The notes below the pieces were generated by a model. That model had not been told where the DNA came from. It saw only the letters and a list, made by a program, of their open reading frames with translations, and ran no database searches. Below are positions 59,774-64,000 of a stretch of DNA of 64,000 nt, one piece after another (the stretch's first letter is position 1; each line of letters opens with the position of its first letter). The position numbers were made by a program, and so were the translations under genes. The stretch comes from Prunella strophiata (lineage: Eukaryota > Chordata > Aves > Passeriformes > Prunellidae): the NCBI GenBank assembly GCA_036583965.1, contig JAZBQD010000014.1, positions 39,356,990-39,420,989 of the forward strand, written 5' to 3'.

Positions 59774-62700
59774 AAGCCCCCCTCCAAAAGAATTAAAACA
59801 ATCATATTTGTGATACACACTTCGGACACATTTTTTATCACTAAAAAAATGATAATTTTTTTCACTCTGAAAATAAGAGGCTTCATTATTTAAGGTAAAA
59901 GGATATGACCTACCAGAATTTCTCTTTGGAGTTTTCACTACTTAAACAAAAAAAAAAAAAGCCCAACAAATTACAACAAAATAGCCATCTCCTTTGTTTA
60001 GCTGTATCACCCTTTCTAGAAAGGTTCAAATCTACTCCTGCCTACTTAAATGCTGGTTAGAATAGACCTGAATGTTGAAAGGTGCTCCTGCGAGTCATGC
60101 CAATTTAATTCATATTTAAGAAGAGATACAAGTGTTTTGGGAAAGCTTCTCATCAGATTATTCAGTTTCACTAGAATAATAACATTAGTTTAATTCTAGT
60201 ACTCGTTATAGTGATTAAAAAGCCTAGAAATTATAAAAGCTGTCAGTTCTTAAGAATATTTAAGGAAATATTTTTAGCAACAGTATTTGCACACATGCTC
60301 TTTTGCATTGTATTACAAAACACAGAAGAAACAGCTGTCTCTGTTCTATTAAGGAAAATGGCCCAAAAGTGGACTTGCTGTGCATTGTAAAAGTTAGATT
60401 AAAATCACATACACACAGTATTCACCACAGGCTAGTGTGTATACATAGGAAATAAAACACCCACCACACTTAGACTGCTCTTATGAGCAGTTGCAAAACA
60501 TTACCAGGAGCAACATTAGATTTCAGACACCAGCATTTTACTATGGGTAGAGAATCTGAATAGGCTTCTGAAATAGCTCTTCTGCATTCTTCTGCACCTC
60601 TCCCAAATATTTTAGCTCCTTACATTTTATAAGGTCAAAAAATACCCACCTCTTCAAGAAATGAACACAAATTTAGAAAAAAAGGGGAAATTCCATCTTG
60701 AAAGCATAGCAACACAATATGTTTTATGTTAAACTAGGAAGTGTTCTGCTTTCCTCAAACTCCAAAGTTCAAAGTGGAAAGCAAACTAATAAAGCAAGTG
60801 TTATTGAAACACAGAAGGTTTAAGAATCAATGGGAAGCTGCAATTAAATATTGAATCTACTGTCACTCTGCCAAGGGGCTCAGTCTTGATACAAACATCC
60901 TGTGATTTCATACAAGTAGTAAGCATTTCTGTCTTGAAGAGTTCCCAAAATAAAAATGCAGTTATAACCTCTTCTTCCAGACAGAATTCAATTACAAAGT
61001 ACTAGTAATAGTATGAACAGTTTACAACATCCAAAGGTAACATTCAATCAGGAGCACAAAGTCAAGATACAGTTCACAGGAATTTTTTGCTTTTAAAACT
61101 GGGGTTCTGTTGTGCCTCTGTCCTTTTAATCATTCAGCACACATTGGTCTATCAGTGCTTGCTGCATTAAGAGCAGCAGAACTGCTGAACAATGTATTTA
61201 CAAAGCCTGAACACAAGAGCAGAACTCTGAAAACAGGTGCTCTATGCAGGACATACAGAGGTAGTTGCTAGCAGGTCTCTTGGCATGACAAAGATGAGCG
61301 TTCACTGAGGAAGCAGCAGTCAGTTTACCCCAAGTATTCATATTAGTTAAGAGAGGAAGGAAAACTGCTCACCTCATACTGTAGCAGTTTGAAGGACTCA
61401 ACATCAGGATGAGCTCAGCAGTAATACACAATATAACATTTGACTGGACATGCATAACACCAGGCAATATTGAGCTACTTCCATTTTAACTCCACTGGAC
61501 TAAGACTGAAGAGCTGGCTCACCTTCCAGGCTGCCTACCATAGCAACTGCTTTTGTTTGATCATGTTTGATTAATCTATCTGGTTCAAATAAAAATTATC
61601 CAAAGGGAACAACTGGACTAACACACCATTATCCTTTACTCATATGAAGAGTCTGCTTAAACTAAGACTGAACTTGAACTAATGCTATCATCATGTTTAT
61701 TAATTAAATAGGTTATACCTATAAGCTAAAAATGTTACATCATCAGCTTGTGGATTAAGGTGATGAATCTTCTAGCAGTACTGTGCACACTTCTGACCCT
61801 AGTGGACCTAGAGAGGAGAAAAAAAACAAGAAAAACCAAAACCTTTCTTGGCAAGAAATTTGCCTGCCATACAGAAACAGGAAAAAATGAAGACATAAAG
61901 GAAGTACAAGTGAGTCTTACCAAGATCTCAAACATTAGGGGCAATAAAACTGTACCACACCTTCAGCACATGAGAACTCTGTAGTATGTAGGTCACTACA
62001 TAGTAGCATAAAACCCAGTGCTTGAACCATGAAAAAACAGTTTACAGAACAAGATCCTAACTGTCTTTCCTTAAAGCACGTATCTCATGCTTAAGGGAGC
62101 TGACCATATAGTTAGTCTGATCCCAAGATCAATGTAAGCAGCTTGGTACATTCCCATTTTCTGAATGGCAATGGATATCATATGTTAACTCATTCCCCTA
62201 CAGAAGGAATAGGCAGACCCTACTTGGCCTTATGTCCTCAGTTACCAGGGCATCTCCTTCCCAGGGCTGCTACTTCCATGACATTTCCCTTCAGTCTGCT
62301 CTCTCTCAAAAGGAGTCACTTTAATACCATGCATCCTACACAGCAGAATAAAACAAGTGGATTTAACTTCTCATGGTTTTTCTTCCCCCCCACTTCATGT
62401 GCATTTGTACTCAATCTGCACAGTTTTGATGTTAGTTCAATAAGCAGGACCTTTAGCTGAAGGTCAAAAGAAAAAAAAAGTGTTTAAAGTTATAAATAAA
62501 AAGCCACTGCACTGCACAATTCCGAAGTATGCCGACACATCCACGCTCAATGTAAGCAACTGAAATGACATAACCTACAGTGCTTCTGCAGGGAGTACCA
62601 CCTCTAATGGAAGTAAAACTTAAGGCCTTGATCATAATACACCTAGGATCACCAAATCAAACTGTGCACGCGTACCTGCCCATTCTGAATCAATGAGCTC

Positions 62701-63682
62701 TCAGGAGTACTCAAAAGATTGGTATTTCTGCTCCTAGTTCAAAGGTCACTGTACAAACAGTACAAGTAGTATAGCTTCTCCTAGATGTTCTTAACACTCC
62801 CTTTTTAGTTTTTTTCTGAGTTTATATCAAAATGAACATGCACTTATTATTATATGCAAAAGACAAAGTAGCCAACATGTGAACATATCCTTTAAACACA
62901 GCTCAGATTCCCTATTTCCCATAGTGCCTTACAGACACTTTTATCCACACCGGCTTTTACATAAGCAGATGTAAAAGCATAAGTGCTTCTCAAGCTTACA
63001 GATAAGAAAATTTGATCTTTTTCTCTGCAAAAAGAATTCACCTCTGCAAAATGCCAGCCGTAACAGCACATCTCCTCCAGCAAACTATGTCCAACAGGCA
63101 CCACATTTGCCTGTTTCACGGTTAACATACACCTACTCTCACTCCATAGCAGAATGCAAACACAAGCAGAACAGAAAAACAGCACTAAATAACATTGTGG
63201 GAAGTACAGCACAGTAGGACTCAACATTGAACATTATAAACTCTAGCAAGCCCTCCAACACAGAAGGAACCTACATGAGATCAGCTGTAAGATGTGAAGT
63301 GGTTCTTCAATCTATCCCTGCACACATCAGTGCGCTTCTTTCCATCAGTACCACTGTCCCACCCCTTTTGACAAGTTTTTCTGTATCAGAATGACTCAGT
63401 GGGCAGGAGCTACCAAGGTTACTTTTGATCAATATGTGAGCTACACCATGTCCGTATTTATTATAATCACAGCAAAGGCACTGCCACCTTCTTCCACAAA
63501 TCTGTATCTACCCAGAGAAAAAGAAGGAGCCAAGAACAGACAAGACAAAGATAGTACTAATGAAGTTCTCAGCAAACATGGGATTCTCCCAAAAAAACCC
63601 TTTTCTTCTCAATATACCTTGATTTCACAGTCACCAACCAGTAAACTTATTCCCTCAACCTAACACAAATCACAACAGACAA

Positions 63683-63827
63683 CTAATTTTAGCAGAGTAT
63701 ACATTCACAATGTATACTCTGTAATATACATTGTATTTTTGAAGAATGAAATTGTATTGTAAAGAACAAATACAATGTATTTGTGAATGTATACTCTGCT
63801 AATTTTAGCAGAGTATACATTCACAAA
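63683..63827. repeat. Nested palindromic repeat
   Basis: A 28-bp sequence starting CTAATTTTAGCAGAGTATAC occurs identically at 63683-63710 and 63799-63826. The second copy is the right half of a perfect palindrome (arms 63780-63802 and 63805-63827, 2-nt centre). A second palindrome lies at 63693-63721 (13-bp arms, 3-nt centre), and ATACATTGTATTT at 63726-63738 is complementary to 63768-63780. All 145 bp can thus fold on themselves. It is not a family I recognise. Confidence 0.9.
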
Positions 63828-64000
63828 GGTGAAAGGAATATATGCTTCATGATTACATCACTCCGTGATTCTCCACAGCATTGGAATAGCACTTTCGTCA
63901 ACAAAAAAACACTGCAGTTGCTTAATTTACTTGCCTAAGCCTTTTAGTGAAGCAACTTTCTCAAGCAGCAGTTCTGGTCTGTTCAAATGTTCATACTGCT

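Larger units (their letters stand above)
55719..64000 (-). other. LEMD3: LEMD3 intron 1 (partial)
   Basis: More than 8.2 kb without an exon that fits the LEMD3 N-terminus and without a CpG island, so exon 1 and the promoter lie above the window. It contains two small tandem duplications (58108-58146 and 59730-59773) and a nested palindrome at 63683-63827. Confidence 0.75.

Overview
The window reads as nuclear DNA of a bird. It carries several CR1 (chicken repeat 1) LINE tails with the typical 3' end, has small exons separated by long AT-rich introns, has CpG islands at promoters, and contains no bacterial-type operons. Two vertebrate genes can be recognised from their protein sequence, and both lie on the minus strand in a head-to-tail order: LEMD3 (MAN1) followed by MSRB3. 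This is the LEMD3-MSRB3 neighbourhood known from other vertebrates. The exact species cannot be told from the sequence.

Layout, from high to low coordinates (the direction of transcription). Positions 55719-64000 are LEMD3 intron 1; the large first exon (LEM domain, first membrane segment) lies outside the window. Twelve downstream coding exons run from 55718 to 31850 and encode 405 contiguous residues in a perfect reading frame: the lumenal loop, the second membrane segment, the MAN1/Src1p C-terminal (winged-helix) domain and the C-terminal RRM/UHM that in mammals binds receptor SMADs. The 3' UTR probably ends near an AATAAA at 31013-31008. About 3.1 kb after the LEMD3 stop, a CpG island (28200-29230) contains the first coding exon of MSRB3, which encodes an ER signal peptide (ATG at 28729). 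About 20 kb further on, at 8966-8840, is the alternative MSRB3 exon that encodes the mitochondrial leader; it matches the human MSRB3B leader almost exactly. The catalytic exons of MSRB3 are not in the window and must lie below position 1.

The rest is intron and a short intergenic stretch. The MSRB3 intron between the two leader exons has taken up five CR1 fragments, while the LEMD3 part has one. A GC-rich patch with a 17-bp minisatellite (10340-10900) lies 1.4-1.9 kb upstream of the mitochondrial-leader exon.

The most interesting observations concern how one MSRB3 locus makes two differently targeted enzymes. The ER ATG has a poor start context. If the mitochondrial exon is spliced in after exon 1, the ER frame stops 13 nt before the mitochondrial ATG. 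Exon 1 also ends in a 13-bp tandem duplication that doubles the splice donor and could shift the frame. A separate unexplained structure is a nested palindrome at 63683-63827. I found no evidence of a wholly new multi-gene system here.
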